Shown here: piece after piece, positions 13,651 through 22,431 of the stretch
How positions within the stretch are numbered: the first letter of the stretch is position 1
Layout: each line of letters begins with the position of its first letter
From: Sipunculus nudus
Lineage: Eukaryota > Annelida > Sipuncula > Golfingiida > Sipunculidae
DNA length: 64,000 nt
Assembly (NCBI GenBank): GCA_026874595.1
Contig: CM049307.1
Span: 65,218,870 to 65,282,869 of the forward strand
Direction of reading: 5' to 3'
Translations under genes and position numbers: made by a program
Notes under the pieces: generated by a model
What the model was told of the DNA's origin: nothing
Database searches by the model: none
What the model saw: the letters and a program-made list of their open reading frames with translations, nothing else

Positions 13651-16600
13651 GTCATTTACAATGAATTCAAAATATTCTTATTCTTCATTCTGTCCCATAT
13701 TTTCTGTTTCGCACACTCCTTTTACTTCGTTTAGACGTTAATGAGGCCGACGTTTATTTCAAAATACTACAGCTGAATTGGTACGATCATAGATGTCTTC
13801 ATCACAGAGCAATATTAACAAAAATACACCGTATTTAATATGAATTTAAAAGAATATAATTTCATTGTACAAATTCTATAATGTTTATTGATATGGCCCG
13901 AAGAAAAGTACGGAGCCCGGGAGACGACATGGTGAAAAATATTTATCAATTCGTGCGCACGAATTACTAATCCGTGCGCACGAAATACTAATTCGTGGCC
14001 ACCAATTACTAATTCGTGCGCATAAATTACTAATTCGTGCGCACGAATTACTCGGTGTGAAAAAATAAATTTCCAAGGTGGAAAAAATATTTATTAATTC
14101 GTGCGCACGAATTACTAATCCGTGCGCACGAATTACTAGGTGTGAAAAATATATATCCAAGATGGAAAAATATTTATTTCAAAAGGATAACAAAGTAGCC
14201 GATAAGGCTAATGCAACTGCTCTCCTGCATATAAATTAAAATAAAGTGAAAAAATTACCATGAATGTATATATATATATATAAATGATCAGATTAGAAAA
14301 GTGCACATATATTCACACACGATAAGACGTTTATACAGATTGGCATTCCACATACACTGACATTTATACATATATACGTAATACAATAAAAATAAACGTC
14401 TCAGTCCATATCGGGCATATCAATTAGATTATAACCATCAGTCTTTCAAATTGAAAATAGGTATTGATTTAAGTAACTGGCACCTAGTCGTAACCGAGTA
14501 TGGATAATTTCATGTTGACGATGTTTATCGCAATAATAACTGTATATTTCTGGAGAGGCAGGGTTTAAATAGTCAAGAACATTTTCCTTAAAGGAATCGA
14601 TCGAAGTAGACTGAATTATAGGAAACTTTGTCAAAAGTTTGCAGGCTAATTGAAAGGAAAGAAAAGAAAATTGGACGGAAAGAAAAGCGACAGTCTTTCC
14701 GTGTGAACCTCGATATCTTTAGCAAATGCGATTTGCGCGGACTGTATAGGGCTGAGCATGAGACTGAGTTAATATATTAGCAGATAATCTGGAGCTAGTC
14801 CGTTAATCATTTCATAAAATGTTGATTGTATAGCCAGCTCTCTTCTTATTTTTATACTTGACCCTTATAGCTCGTTTATCATAGCTCCCGTACATTTTAA
14901 ACATGCTTTCCGTTGTATACTCTCCAGCTGGTAAGATTGTCTGACAGAACAATTATAAAATATTAAAGCACCACACTCCAGTACTAAACGTATTAATGAT
15001 TTGTACATACGATCTAAAACTTTCATAGAGAAATGGAATTTATAATTTTTTTCAAAATTTCCAAAAGCTTATTTGCTTTCAAACATATCATATTTATGTG
15101 TTTCTGTCAGGAAAGCGAATTCAAAATATGACATGAGAATATCTGTGAAGTTCATTTCACCTAGTTTATGTGTTCTTTGCAATTTAGCATCATCGTCAAT
15201 GGCGGTTGAGAACTGTAACTGTAGTTACTTTTTGAAGCAAAATAACTGTTAAAAATTTCAGCCTTTCGGCTTTGTCTATAATAATGTGCCCATTATGCCC
15301 CAACGATTATAAGGTTCGTTGTTGTTTTGTTTTACCAGAGAAAGCCAGAGAAATTTTCCACCATGCACGGCAACTGGGTCTGTGAGATTTATATTTATAT
15401 TCTTTAAGTATCGCTTAAAGCCCTTTCTATTTTCAATATACAGAGTTCCGAATTTACCAAGGTAGGAAGTCATGGAATTGTCGGAAGGCGCTGGGCTCCA
15501 TTTTGACAACCGTGTGTGCCCGCTGAAACTGCCAGCCTGTGCCTAGACAGAGTCGATGTGTGCTTACTTCTCATTGGCTAGTAATTCGTGCGCACGAATT
15601 AACAACTCGTGCGCACGAATTAGTAGCCAATGAGCATTGAGCCAGCAACATAAGAGAGCTGTTCTCATTGGTCACTAATTCGTGCGCACGGATTAGTAAT
15701 TCGTGCGCATGGATTAGTAATTCGTGCGCACGAATTAGTAATTCGTGGCCACGGATTATTAATACGTGGCCACGGATTAGTAATTCGTGGCCACGGATTA
15801 GTAATTCGTGCGCATGGATTAGTAATTCGTGCGCACGAATTAATATATATTTTTTCCACCTTGGAAATATATTTGTCACACCTAGTAATTCGTGCGCACG
15901 GATTAGTAATTCGTGGCCACGAATTAGTAATTCGTGCGCACGGATTAGTAATTCGTGCGCACGAATTAATATATATTTTTCACCATGTCGTCTCCCGGGC
16001 TCCGTAGAAAAGTAATAGTGATGGGGCATCTTTTTGCAGGACCGACCCTCCTACTGCCCCCAGTACAAGCCCTGCCTCTACCGCGGGCACTCAGCCCGTC
16101 ACTGACGTCCCGACTACGGCGTCCCCTACACCAACACCACGCCCAAGTGACGGTAAGTGACGGTAATCTCGCAAAGAACCGCGCCATCAAAATCTTGCTC
16201 CGTTTGCAGCGAATGGTTAAAAGTAACAGAGCAAGGGCAATATCCTGCATGAGGTGGTATGGTATTAGAAGTTCTTTAAATTCAATTGCACCCGTAAAAA
16301 CATATTCTATGGAAATATTTAATAAGAAATCTGTACAAATAAACGCACCCGTGAAATCTGTTGGCGTAAAATTCTTACAGAAATATCCCGTTTGTGCGTG
16401 TATACATATGCGTTGGCACGTTCAAAGCTGTTGTAATTTAAGTCTTACGTACATATTATTTTGAAACCGCATCGTGTTCCAAAGAGCTATTTGCATTAAT
16501 TACCATTTTTTTTTTGTATTTATAGATTTCTGCACCGGCAGGGCGCCCGGTCTGTACCCCGACCTTACAGACTGTACACAGTACTACCAATGCGCACCCA

Positions 16601-16728
16601 CGGGAACATTCAAGTACACATGTACCGGCGGTACTATTTTCGATCCTGAAAGTCTGATTTGTAACTGGCCCGATAATGTGAACCGGGATTATCGCTGTGT
16701 CTATTGTACATACTACTGCAATATGTAG
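2445..16728 (+). CDS. Chitinase gene 1: secreted GH18 chitinase with C-terminal CBM14 domain (10 exons)
   Basis: Exons: 2445-2487, 6076-6265, 7508-7760, 8101-8225, 9191-9317, 11702-11887, 12202-12324, 13308-13477, 16040-16152, 16526-16728. They sum to 1,533 nt (510 residues plus TAG), every junction GT-AG and in phase. Seen in the protein: signal peptide (about 1-16, [15 protein letters not shown]), GH18 barrel (about 17-395), Pro/Thr/Ser linker (about 398-443), CBM14 (444-510). The catalytic DxxDxDxE motif reads [10 protein letters not shown], with D138, D140 and the acid/base E142; Y214-D215 and W364 match the substrate-site Tyr-Asp and Trp of mammalian AMCase. Cys pairs C22/C47 and C310/C376 match family disulphides. 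Family knowledge: such enzymes hydrolyse beta-1,4 links of chitin outside the cell; the CBM14 domain binds chitin. Whether it serves digestion, cuticle/shell or defence cannot be told. A paralogue follows downstream on the same strand. It appears intact. Confidence 0.93.
4012..4240 (+). repeat. tRNA-derived SINE (candidate)
   Basis: The head has a Pol III A-box-like TAGCCTAGTGT near 4019 and a perfect B box GGTTCGAACC at 4063-4072, spaced as in a tRNA, followed by an unrelated body. No CCA-ready acceptor stem is visible, so this is a tRNA-like SINE head, not a tRNA gene. The 3' end is uncertain. Confidence 0.55.
4450..5880 (-). mobile_element. APE-type LINE fragment, minus strand, intron 1 of gene 1
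   Basis: Minus-strand frames give [18 protein letters not shown] (5474-4998), then [20 protein letters not shown] (4957-4736). These are the apurinic-endonuclease domain motifs of a common non-LTR family whose proteins are often mislabelled as craniofacial development protein 2. Degraded continuation reaches about 4450 (HNNLSY / SADCD-like). Upstream 5480-5880 resembles the 5' part of the second copy at 9810-10230. Several frame breaks; no reverse transcriptase here. Confidence 0.8.
5944..6110 (+). repeat. Tandem copies of the exon 2 acceptor and exon start (about 47-48 bp unit)
   Basis: Four degenerate copies of the segment GATTACCGCCGTGT...TTTGTTTCAG run up to and into exon 2. Acceptor AGs fall at 5980, 6027 and 6075. 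The 6028 start is 48 bp upstream of the real exon start, so it is in frame and would add 16 residues; the 5981 start is out of frame. Gene 2 has one decayed extra copy at about 32714-32745. Confidence 0.8.
6076..6265 (+). CDS. Chitinase gene 1 exon 2 (start of GH18 domain)
   Basis: Acceptor TTTGTTTCAG at 6066-6075, donor GTAAGT at 6266; phase 1 to phase 2. Encodes [12 protein letters not shown] and the first barrel strand (YVYAFA), aligning with the N-terminus of AMCase. The acceptor and first codons occur in several tandem copies just upstream; this last copy is the one leading into the full exon. Confidence 0.92.
6420..6620 (+). mobile_element. Possible LTR-type fossil with primer-binding-site-like sequence
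   Basis: TGGGGGCTCGTCCGGGGT near 6604 closely matches the complement of a tRNA-Pro 3' end, the usual primer-binding site of some LTR elements. The preceding 180 bp, with an AATAAA-like stretch, could be an LTR remnant. No coding parts are recognised nearby. A tRNA-like SINE is the alternative reading (tRNA-like spacing at 6478-6545). Confidence 0.3.
6800..6900 (+). repeat. Possible tRNA-like SINE remnant
   Basis: A B-box match GGTTCGAATCC at 6847-6857 with a weak A-box-like region about 40 bp upstream. Too little else to define ends. Confidence 0.3.
7508..7760 (+). CDS. Chitinase gene 1 exon 3 (catalytic motif)
   Basis: Acceptor TACCTGTAG, donor GTAAGT at 7761; phase 2 to 0. Encodes [12 protein letters not shown] (second conserved GH18 motif) and [20 protein letters not shown] with the catalytic Glu. 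Phe replaces the usual Trp between the last Asp and the catalytic Glu, a substitution the paralogue shares. Confidence 0.95.
8101..8225 (+). CDS. Chitinase gene 1 exon 4
   Basis: Acceptor TTCGTGACAG, donor GTAACA at 8226; phase 0 to 2. Encodes residues 163-203 including [15 protein letters not shown], the conserved barrel strand matching AMCase MVTAAVAAG. Confidence 0.93.
8742..9153 (+). repeat. 30-bp minisatellite, intron 4 of gene 1
   Basis: About 13-14 copies of a 30-bp unit (GGATAAGACTGTAGTATTCT plus GGGATCAGTA), nearly perfect in the middle and degenerate at the right edge. It ends some 40 bp upstream of exon 5. Long open frames on the minus strand here are only the repeat read in frame. 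Confidence 0.95.
9191..9317 (+). CDS. Chitinase gene 1 exon 5
   Basis: Acceptor GAATTGCAG, donor GTAAGT at 9318; phase 2 to 0. Encodes [11 protein letters not shown], carrying the Tyr-Asp pair of the active site. In this gene the exon is single-copy; in gene 2 the 3' part of the same exon has exploded into a 59-unit array. Confidence 0.93.
9810..11345 (+). mobile_element. APE-type LINE fragment, plus strand, intron 5 of gene 1
   Basis: Same family as 4450-5880. Plus frames give [20 protein letters not shown] (10291-10350), then a region matching the post-endonuclease spacer ([21 protein letters not shown] at about 11229-11290). The segment 9810-10230 is the 5' leader shared with the first copy. 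The GDFN part of the endonuclease is missing and there are many frame breaks, so it is dead. Confidence 0.75.
11702..11887 (+). CDS. Chitinase gene 1 exon 6
   Basis: Acceptor GGTTTCAG, donor GTATCA at 11888; phase 0 to 0. Encodes [19 protein letters not shown] and MYGRGW, matching the AMCase segment ending in GIWAYYE. Confidence 0.93.
12202..12324 (+). CDS. Chitinase gene 1 exon 7
   Basis: Acceptor TTTTGGCAG; phase 0 to 0. Encodes [14 protein letters not shown] to DAESLVLK. The donor is GTTGGT at 12325, a weak site, chosen because it keeps phase and because gene 2 has GTGGGT at the same place. A GTGAGC four bases further on would shift the frame into exon 8. Confidence 0.85.
12442..12507. 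repeat. (TA)n microsatellite, intron 7 of gene 1
   Basis: About 33 uninterrupted TA dinucleotides. Confidence 0.97.
13308..13477 (+). CDS. Chitinase gene 1 exon 8 (end of GH18 domain)
   Basis: Acceptor TTGTTCCAG, donor GTACGT at 13478; phase 0 to 2. Encodes [12 protein letters not shown] with the conserved Trp at the floor of the -1 subsite, the last barrel strand, and the start of the linker ([10 protein letters not shown]). Confidence 0.93.
13589..13648. repeat. (TA)n microsatellite, intron 8 of gene 1
   Basis: About 29 uninterrupted TA dinucleotides shortly after exon 8. Confidence 0.97.
13910..16005. mobile_element. Foldback-type DNA element with 8-bp target duplication, intron 8 of gene 1
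   Basis: The ends are inverted: ACGGAGCCCGGGAGACGA... at 13910 and its reverse complement ending at 16005. Both are flanked by AGAAAAGT (13902-13909 and 16006-16013), an exact 8-bp target-site duplication. Inside each end lies an array of a 22-bp unit containing the palindrome TTCGTGCGCACGAA (or variant TTCGTGGCCACGAA): about 13945-14140 on the left, 15577-15970 on the right. An 8-bp duplication fits hAT-like transposases, which is family knowledge; no transposase is encoded. The interior holds a LINE fragment. It is a non-autonomous element of 2,096 bp. Confidence 0.9.
14270..15540 (-). mobile_element. LINE fragment carried inside the foldback element
   Basis: Minus-strand pieces read as the reverse-transcriptase C-terminal region of a non-LTR element: [20 protein letters not shown] and [16 protein letters not shown] (about 15010-14900), and [18 protein letters not shown] (about 14500-14450). 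An upstream piece ([17 protein letters not shown], about 15270-15190) matches the segment before the RT. The RT core between them is missing and the frame shifts repeatedly. Confidence 0.7.
16040..16152 (+). CDS. Chitinase gene 1 exon 9 (Pro/Thr/Ser linker)
   Basis: Acceptor TTTTTGCAG, donor GTAAGT at 16153; phase 2 to 1. Encodes about 38 residues rich in Pro, Thr, Ala and Ser, typical of an O-glycosylated spacer between catalytic and binding domains. A foldback element ends only 34 bp upstream of this exon. Confidence 0.85.
16526..16728 (+). CDS. Chitinase gene 1 exon 10 (CBM14 chitin-binding domain and stop)
   Basis: Acceptor TATTTATAG; phase 1. Encodes a peritrophin-A/CBM14 domain with framework cysteines at residues 446, 460, 466, 476, 489 and 501, aromatic residues for chitin contact (YYQC, GTIFDP), then a short tail with two further cysteines and TAG. 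Confidence 0.93.
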
Positions 16729-16748
16729 GATCTGAGTGATTATCCAAA

Positions 16749-16754
16749 AATAAA
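16749..16754 (+). terminator. Poly(A) signal of chitinase gene 1
   Basis: AATAAA lies 21 bases after the stop codon, followed by a T-rich stretch. The equivalent AATAAA sits at the same relative place in gene 2. Confidence 0.75.
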
Positions 16755-16759
16755 AGTCT

Positions 16760-17690
16760 ACCATTTATTTTTGGGCCTTTAAGTCGATTGTTTTTTTACT
16801 TAAAGACACCAGTGTCTTTGGTTACCAATGAAAGTATGTTTGAGGTTGGCGACAAAATTAATGGCGATTGTGATGGCATGCGGTGTCCCTTTCTCGGTAG
16901 AGAAGTATATAACTTGTTTATTTATACGTAGAAGTTTTCCGATGAAAGTGCTCGATAATTTTATGTGCTTGTATGAATCAGAGAGGCATGTCCAGCTGAC
17001 AGGACATCCGACTGTTCATCATTGTTTACATATAGGTTAGCCGACGGCGACGCTACAGTTTTTTTAGTTGTGGAACATTGCGTGTTGCGTGCCCCCCCTC
17101 CCGGGGTTAGCTGACCTACCTTGGATTAAAGCACGATGCGATCAGTTACTCTTACAAAGCAAACTGAAGAGGAAAACTGAATAAAAATAGTTCTGGTAGT
17201 TGTAACATACAAATTTGCATGTTGAAAGGCCTGTTAAACTCAGCAGATCATTCCGGAAAGCATGTAGTGTCTCTGACACCAATAACTGGTAGTTTAGTCC
17301 AAAGGGATATGAATATATTCATCTTGGCCACCATGTTGACATTTCATGTAATGAAACGCAACCACGTGATTGTAGTAAGAATGTGTTATGTCGCCTGCCG
17401 ACTGGGATTTATGCAGTCGGCTCCCTTTTCACGGCAACTATACACCTTTGTGCCATTTCTGTCAAATGTTTTTCCCTGATATTATTTATACAATGCACTA
17501 AAGCTTACCTTTTTTTACCACAGAGGTAAGTCAGGCAAATGTGTCGATTAATTAAACGCAAAATAATGCTCTCCCATGTAGGCCTATTGCGATGATCTTT
17601 AACAGCAAAATAATGCTCTCCCATCGATGGATTCCATATGATTAATTAAAAAAGATATATGACTAAATATATGTTCTGTCTTTGGACGAC
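16760..17690. other. Intergenic, no gene recognised
   Basis: Between the poly(A) signal of gene 1 and the first MITE. Short open frames only. A 26-bp segment containing GCAAAATAATGCTCTCCCAT occurs twice (about 17558-17580 and 17605-17627). Confidence 0.5.
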
Positions 17691-17696
17691 TTAGCT

Positions 17697-18010
17697 GCGT
17701 GTCCACTTATGCGGTACGGATACGGATACGGATACGGATGCGTTTTAAATCGCGCATATTGAATAAAGAAGGAGTGTCCACTTATGCGGTGTGGTATGCG
17801 TGCGGAAACGGATACGTTTTTTGAAAACCGGACCATGTAGCCGCGGGTGCGGAAACGCATGCGGAAAATGCCATTTTGTAGAGGTAAAAGAGAGTGAAAG
17901 ACCTAAAAACGCACTTAAAAACGTATCTAATGGACACACGCGCACAAAATAGCCGCATACGTGTCCGCACCGCACACGCACCGCATCCGTACAAGGGGAC
18001 ACGCGGCTTA
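17697..18010. mobile_element. GC-rich MITE-like inverted-repeat element
   Basis: The left end GTGTCCACTTATGCGG and the right end CCGCATCCGTACAAGGGGAC...CGCGG are imperfect inverted copies. The interior repeats CGGATA/GCGGAAACG motifs and contains a second copy of the left end at 17775. No coding potential. Target duplication not resolved. Confidence 0.6.
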
Positions 18011-18034
18011 ATCTCTCGATCTTAAACTAGTATT

Positions 18035-18184
18035 GGTTATAGCCCAATGAAATGTAATGCAAGCCGTGAGGTTTGCGAGGCTTGTGCCACATGGCAGGCA
18101 AGCGGTTAAGGAGAGCCTGATATGATTGACACAAGCCAAGCAAATCTCACGGCTTGCTTTACAACATTTCATTGGGCTATAACT
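18035..18184. mobile_element. 150-bp hairpin MITE
   Basis: Arms GGTTATAGCCCAATGAAATG (18035) and CATTTCATTGGGCTATAAC (18166) are inverted; matching continues through GCAAGCCGTGAG / CTCACGGCTTGC for about 50 bp per arm. The middle is a short spacer. No open frame. Confidence 0.85.
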
Positions 18185-18199
18185 GATTGGTCCCACATG

Positions 18200-18980
18200 C
18201 CCCGCCACCTAAGAAATTGGTCTTCGAAGGTCACGCGTGTCATTTTTTTTTGGCTACGCACCAGTTCTTTGTCATATTTGGAAAGTCGCCATGCAGCTTC
18301 ACTTGCATGGTCACTTTTCATGACCCTGTGATGCAAGCAGATTTGAATGTACAGTTAGAACAAAGGAAAATTCGCCGGATGTGGGACAACATACATTTGA
18401 CGATTTGTGATGATGAGGTCACAGTCGTCAAACATTTGTTACATTTCACATACGTCGTTCCTACATGACATGGATAAACATATATCGCCACTTGGACGGA
18501 CGTCATCCTTTTTGCAGGTCTTTCTAGACAGGTCAACATCGTCATGGGGTCGCAAAGTAAATCTATTGCTTTCATAATTATTTAAAACATCATAATCACC
18601 ACATAACTTCATTTGATAAAAACTAATGTTTGTAGAAATTTTGAAAGAAATATCGCGGATAATTAGGTTGGTGGATAGGGGTGTTATGTTGGAACAGAAT
18701 ATAGACAGCGGTACCAGTTGAAAGCAAGAGAGTGCAAGCAAAACTCGTCACCACACTATTGCACCACACGGAACTGCCAACAAATTTACATACTGTTTTA
18801 TTTGTAAGTCTTCCTCCTAAATCTGCCATATATATCCTCATGGTTCCACTGTTTGTACCATGATTTTTTGTCGTTATACATACACACCTCTATACAAATT
18901 AAAGTATTTCCATTCTTACAATTATCTGTTTTATTGTGCGCTATTGACATGTCTTTTTTATTGTGCGCTATTGGGATTCT
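18200..18980. other. Intergenic, no gene recognised
   Basis: Short open frames without recognisable domains. A 17-bp direct repeat TTTTATTGTGCGCTATTG occurs at about 18929 and 18957. Confidence 0.45.
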
Positions 18981-18986
18981 GATTCG

Positions 18987-19660
18987 TGTTGGGCTCAAGC
19001 CCTGGGCGTTGCTATGCTACAGCGCTCGGTTTAACCCGCACCTTCGCCGCGTGCTAGGCTAGTCTGGAATGTACGTGAATTGTCCTTTAGATTGTTCGGG
19101 ACATGGAAAGTTGTCGGCTTGAGGTGAAAAGTTATAAATAAGGGGATGTGTTTTAGAACCGAGGGAGAGGAGAGAGAGATATTCCAGCGTACACGGAAGA
19201 GTGTTAGCCAGTTTGTGGAACTATCCGATAATTTAAGCAGTTATAGATTTTCTTCGAATTTTAACGGATTTTATATAGTCTTCAGTTTGCCTTTGGGATC
19301 ATTTTCAGAACTTAACTTTTGGATTACAACAAATTGATTTTGTGATTGAACTGGACTTTTATTCTCTGAGAAGATTTATGTGAACTGTTCATCTGGATTA
19401 TACATTATAAAGGACTTGTTGTCGCTGTGACAGTGGTGGTATGCAGGTACTGTACACTTTATTTATATACTTGTATTAATTTACTATTGTACTGTTGTTA
19501 CACTGTGTAATTGTATTGATTTAGTGTATTGTTATGTTAGGATTGTTTTAAGAATAAATTATAATTATTTATTAACAAAAAACACTTCTTTATTCATTCC
19601 CCTAGACATTTCACGCTGCCTAGTGTTTCAGAATCTGATTTTTTTTTTATCTCCGTAACA
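18987..19660 (+). mobile_element. Possible solo LTR (fossil, low confidence)
   Basis: The segment starts TGTT and ends AACA, with a TATAAATAAG box at about 19134 and AATAAATTATAATT near 19553, the order expected of an LTR. No clear target duplication, primer site or coding part is seen on either side. An old promoter-bearing repeat of another kind is equally possible. Confidence 0.3.
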
Positions 19661-20930
19661 AGAATATGCTCATCACGACTACGTGATCTGTTGTTATTAG
19701 GTTCCGTAACACCATAAGTAGCTACTATACTGTGAGAAATTCACCTGTAATGATTTACAAATATAATATATTTATACGTACTCACTTTTTGTGTTAAATG
19801 CCTCATCAAATCTCATTTCATCACACATAAAAGCTAACGGGAGGTACGGATCTGTAATATTTGAAATTTCCCTGAACCATAATATTGTCACATGGCCCAG
19901 ATCATCAAGGAATTTTAGACTGTTTCAGTTAATACTTGAATGACAAGAAGAAGAAAAGAGGTCCAACTCATTGAAAAAAGAGTTAAATAAACCACTCTCA
20001 AATCGATGAAAAAAAGCCAGTATGGGTAAGAGGGTTGTAATACTGTGTTTTTTTATATCCTCTTATAAAAATAAAATTAAATACGAATCGAATCTCTCCC
20101 TCATCTATTCTATTCGGGATTATCATGGGTTTCGCCCATCAGTAAACGTCACGTGAACAACAGAATCACCATAAGTGCAGTAAGGTCCTCATAACCAAAG
20201 TCTGAAGTATGAAAGAAAAATTCTTCAAGTAATATTTCCAAGAAAAATATAAAATTCTTATTATTTTGTTTAAACCGCGCCAGCTCTCATTTGGCTGTAC
20301 GACAGAGCTTAAGATTGTGTTTTTATCCGGAATATTTCAACAACAAATTAAATCATCTAATGTTCCATTTTATGAACACATAATCTGACACTTTTGCTGA
20401 GTGTTTTGTCGTTTTGCATTTTCCAAATTCAGTCTTTTCCATATATGCGAATTTTGAACGTTATGTTAATCACACGTGTCTGTGAATGGTTTAAGAGGTG
20501 TAATGCATAGTAATTATAATAGTATATAACCATAATCTAATACAGTTTCACGTACAATCTTATAAGATTCATCGTTGGTATAGAAATATGACCAAGTTTG
20601 ATTGAAGGTTGGTGACATTTTCGTAAGGTTTAGCCGTTTATGTTTCTTGTGACTGCAGCTTTCGGATCATTATATAATTTGTCCAGAGACAGAATTTCAT
20701 AAAGAAACAAATTTAAGATTGTCACCTTGCAGTAATAAATGTGATGACAGTGCATTCTATAGTTGGAGTACTATGGCTGTCACATTCTGCAGGCGCTATT
20801 AGAATGATTTCGGGTGTTGAGGTTATTCAATGTTATCCTTTCACCTGGGCAAATAAGTTTTACATAAATGGCATATTTAGAATACGCAGTAATCAGTTAC
20901 CGTGTAAAATATACAATAAACCTAGGATCC
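19661..20930. other. Intergenic, no gene recognised
   Basis: AT-rich, no domain, no convincing repeat boundary. Confidence 0.45.
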
Positions 20931-20934
20931 CTGG

Positions 20935-21640
20935 CATGTGACTACTGAAATGTTTCTAAGGGGATAAACTGTACTTAAATTAAGGCACAGGTGTACAGTA
21001 TGATAAACCGAGGTCGCAGTGTGAGCTAGGTCACCAAACGATTAAAAACCAAGTAAATTATAAAGTATAATCACCCGCGGGCACACTTTGTCAAACCCTG
21101 ATTTCTAAATGATCAATGCGGGCCACAATCGTAAAGGCAAGTCTCAACTGAATTTTACCACTGATGATTTCTTGTCATCATTTGGGAAAAAAGTGCAAAT
21201 TTAGTAATTTTTCTCCATTATATATGAGGCTTCCCCAGGGCCTTGGATGACTATATATGTTACGGTGCTCTTATTTTTACACATCCTTATATACAAGTAT
21301 AGAGGATGGACCATTACACAATTATACATAGACATTATAAAGCTTTTTATCACAGTATGTTTTGAAGCAAAAGTATGTTTTTTATGATGCTCTTGTTTTA
21401 CACATCCTTATATAAATAGAGTAGACCAATATTTAATGATAATGGCACACTTTTTCTATTTATCACACACTACTTTGAAGTTACAGTGCTTTTTAAATTT
21501 CCTTTGTAAATGTACACCAAGTCCCTTAAATTGAATCTGAGTACCAATCTTCTGTAATATCTGACTTATGTGTGAACACAACCAAACAGGTTGTTCATTG
21601 TAAATTATAACTCATGACCCTAATGATCCCAATTAGTTCT
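20935..21640. repeat. Duplicated flank of gene 2, copy upstream of exon 1
   Basis: Shares ordered matches with 23340-24000 (GGTGTACAGTATGATAA, GGTCGCAGTGTGAG, GGCACACTTTGTCAAACCC, CCAGGGCCTTGG, ACACATCCTTATA) and a shorter piece (AAAGTATAATCACCCGC) with the gene 2 promoter region near 22220. The copies are diverged and gapped. Confidence 0.7.
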
Positions 21641-22310
21641 CTATATTTCTTTGACCAATGCAAATAAATAAGTATGATTTATGGCATTTAGAGCACTATA
21701 AAATGCAATTAATATCTTACGATTTCAGGGAGTTGGACAATCAATTCACACTTGTTATTGTTAATCATAACATGTATTTGTGCATGTATAATGTAAAACA
21801 TGATATTTACAATTTTTACAGGCACACTATCTTTTTTATCGATCCGTTCACAATTATATAGTAAGTATATTGGACTATGCATGGCAGATTGTAAGTGGCA
21901 GGAAACCTTCAGCATCGCGGTACCGTGTTAAACGATTTTCCGTGTTTTCCTTTTGTATTTTTTTTCCTGTGACCATTTATATTTTTTATGTAGAGATCGA
22001 CTATAATATTTCTTAAGGATTACACAGGATCTTTTCAGGATTGCAAATAAATATCTTAGCCTCTCATCTGTGCAAATACGTCTTAAATAAATGATTCATT
22101 AGGATATGCGGTAACCAGACGAAATACAGGTTGGATCAATATCCATGTTAATTGTACAGCACGCCTACCCATGGTGGTAGTCTGACGTGACTAGAGGATT
22201 AATTACCATGTAAATTTTAAAGTATAATCACCCGCAAGCAGAGGCGTGACCCCAATCATATTGTAATGAACAGGGCGGGCCAAATCCAAACACTTCAAAC
22301 TCAGGTCAAA

Positions 22311-22317
22311 TATAAAG
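22311..22317 (+). promoter_or_regulatory. Candidate TATA box of chitinase gene 2
   Basis: TATAAAG, 78 bp upstream of the start codon at 22389, with a CT/AG-balanced leader between. Unlike gene 1 there is no strong acceptor immediately before the ATG (TTTGAG), so gene 2 may use an unspliced leader from this box. Confidence 0.5.
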
Positions 22318-22388
22318 CGAGCCAGCTTAAACGGACGTCCATAGCTGACACTAGTAAGCTTGTAATTCATATTTTTTATCTCTTTGAG

Positions 22389-22431
22389 ATGAGAGTTCTC
22401 ATTTTGTTGACTTTCTGCCTAGCAGCATCAA
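22389..22431 (+). CDS. Chitinase gene 2 exon 1 (signal peptide)
   Basis: [14 protein letters not shown] then one base, donor GTAAGA at 22432. Same 43-nt length and phase as gene 1. The preceding 45 bp (GCTGACACTAGTAAGCTTGT) also match the sequence before gene 1 exon 1, so the duplication included upstream DNA. Confidence 0.85.

Noticed and set aside
15571-16029. Repetitive ARI/HELL-type protein
   Set aside because: Translation of the palindromic 22-bp subrepeats at the right end of the foldback element; both strands give similar frames.
18987-19660. Complete LTR retrotransposon
   Set aside because: Only an LTR-like segment with TATA and poly(A)-like motifs; no second copy, no coding parts and no target duplication seen. 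Kept only as a low-confidence fossil.
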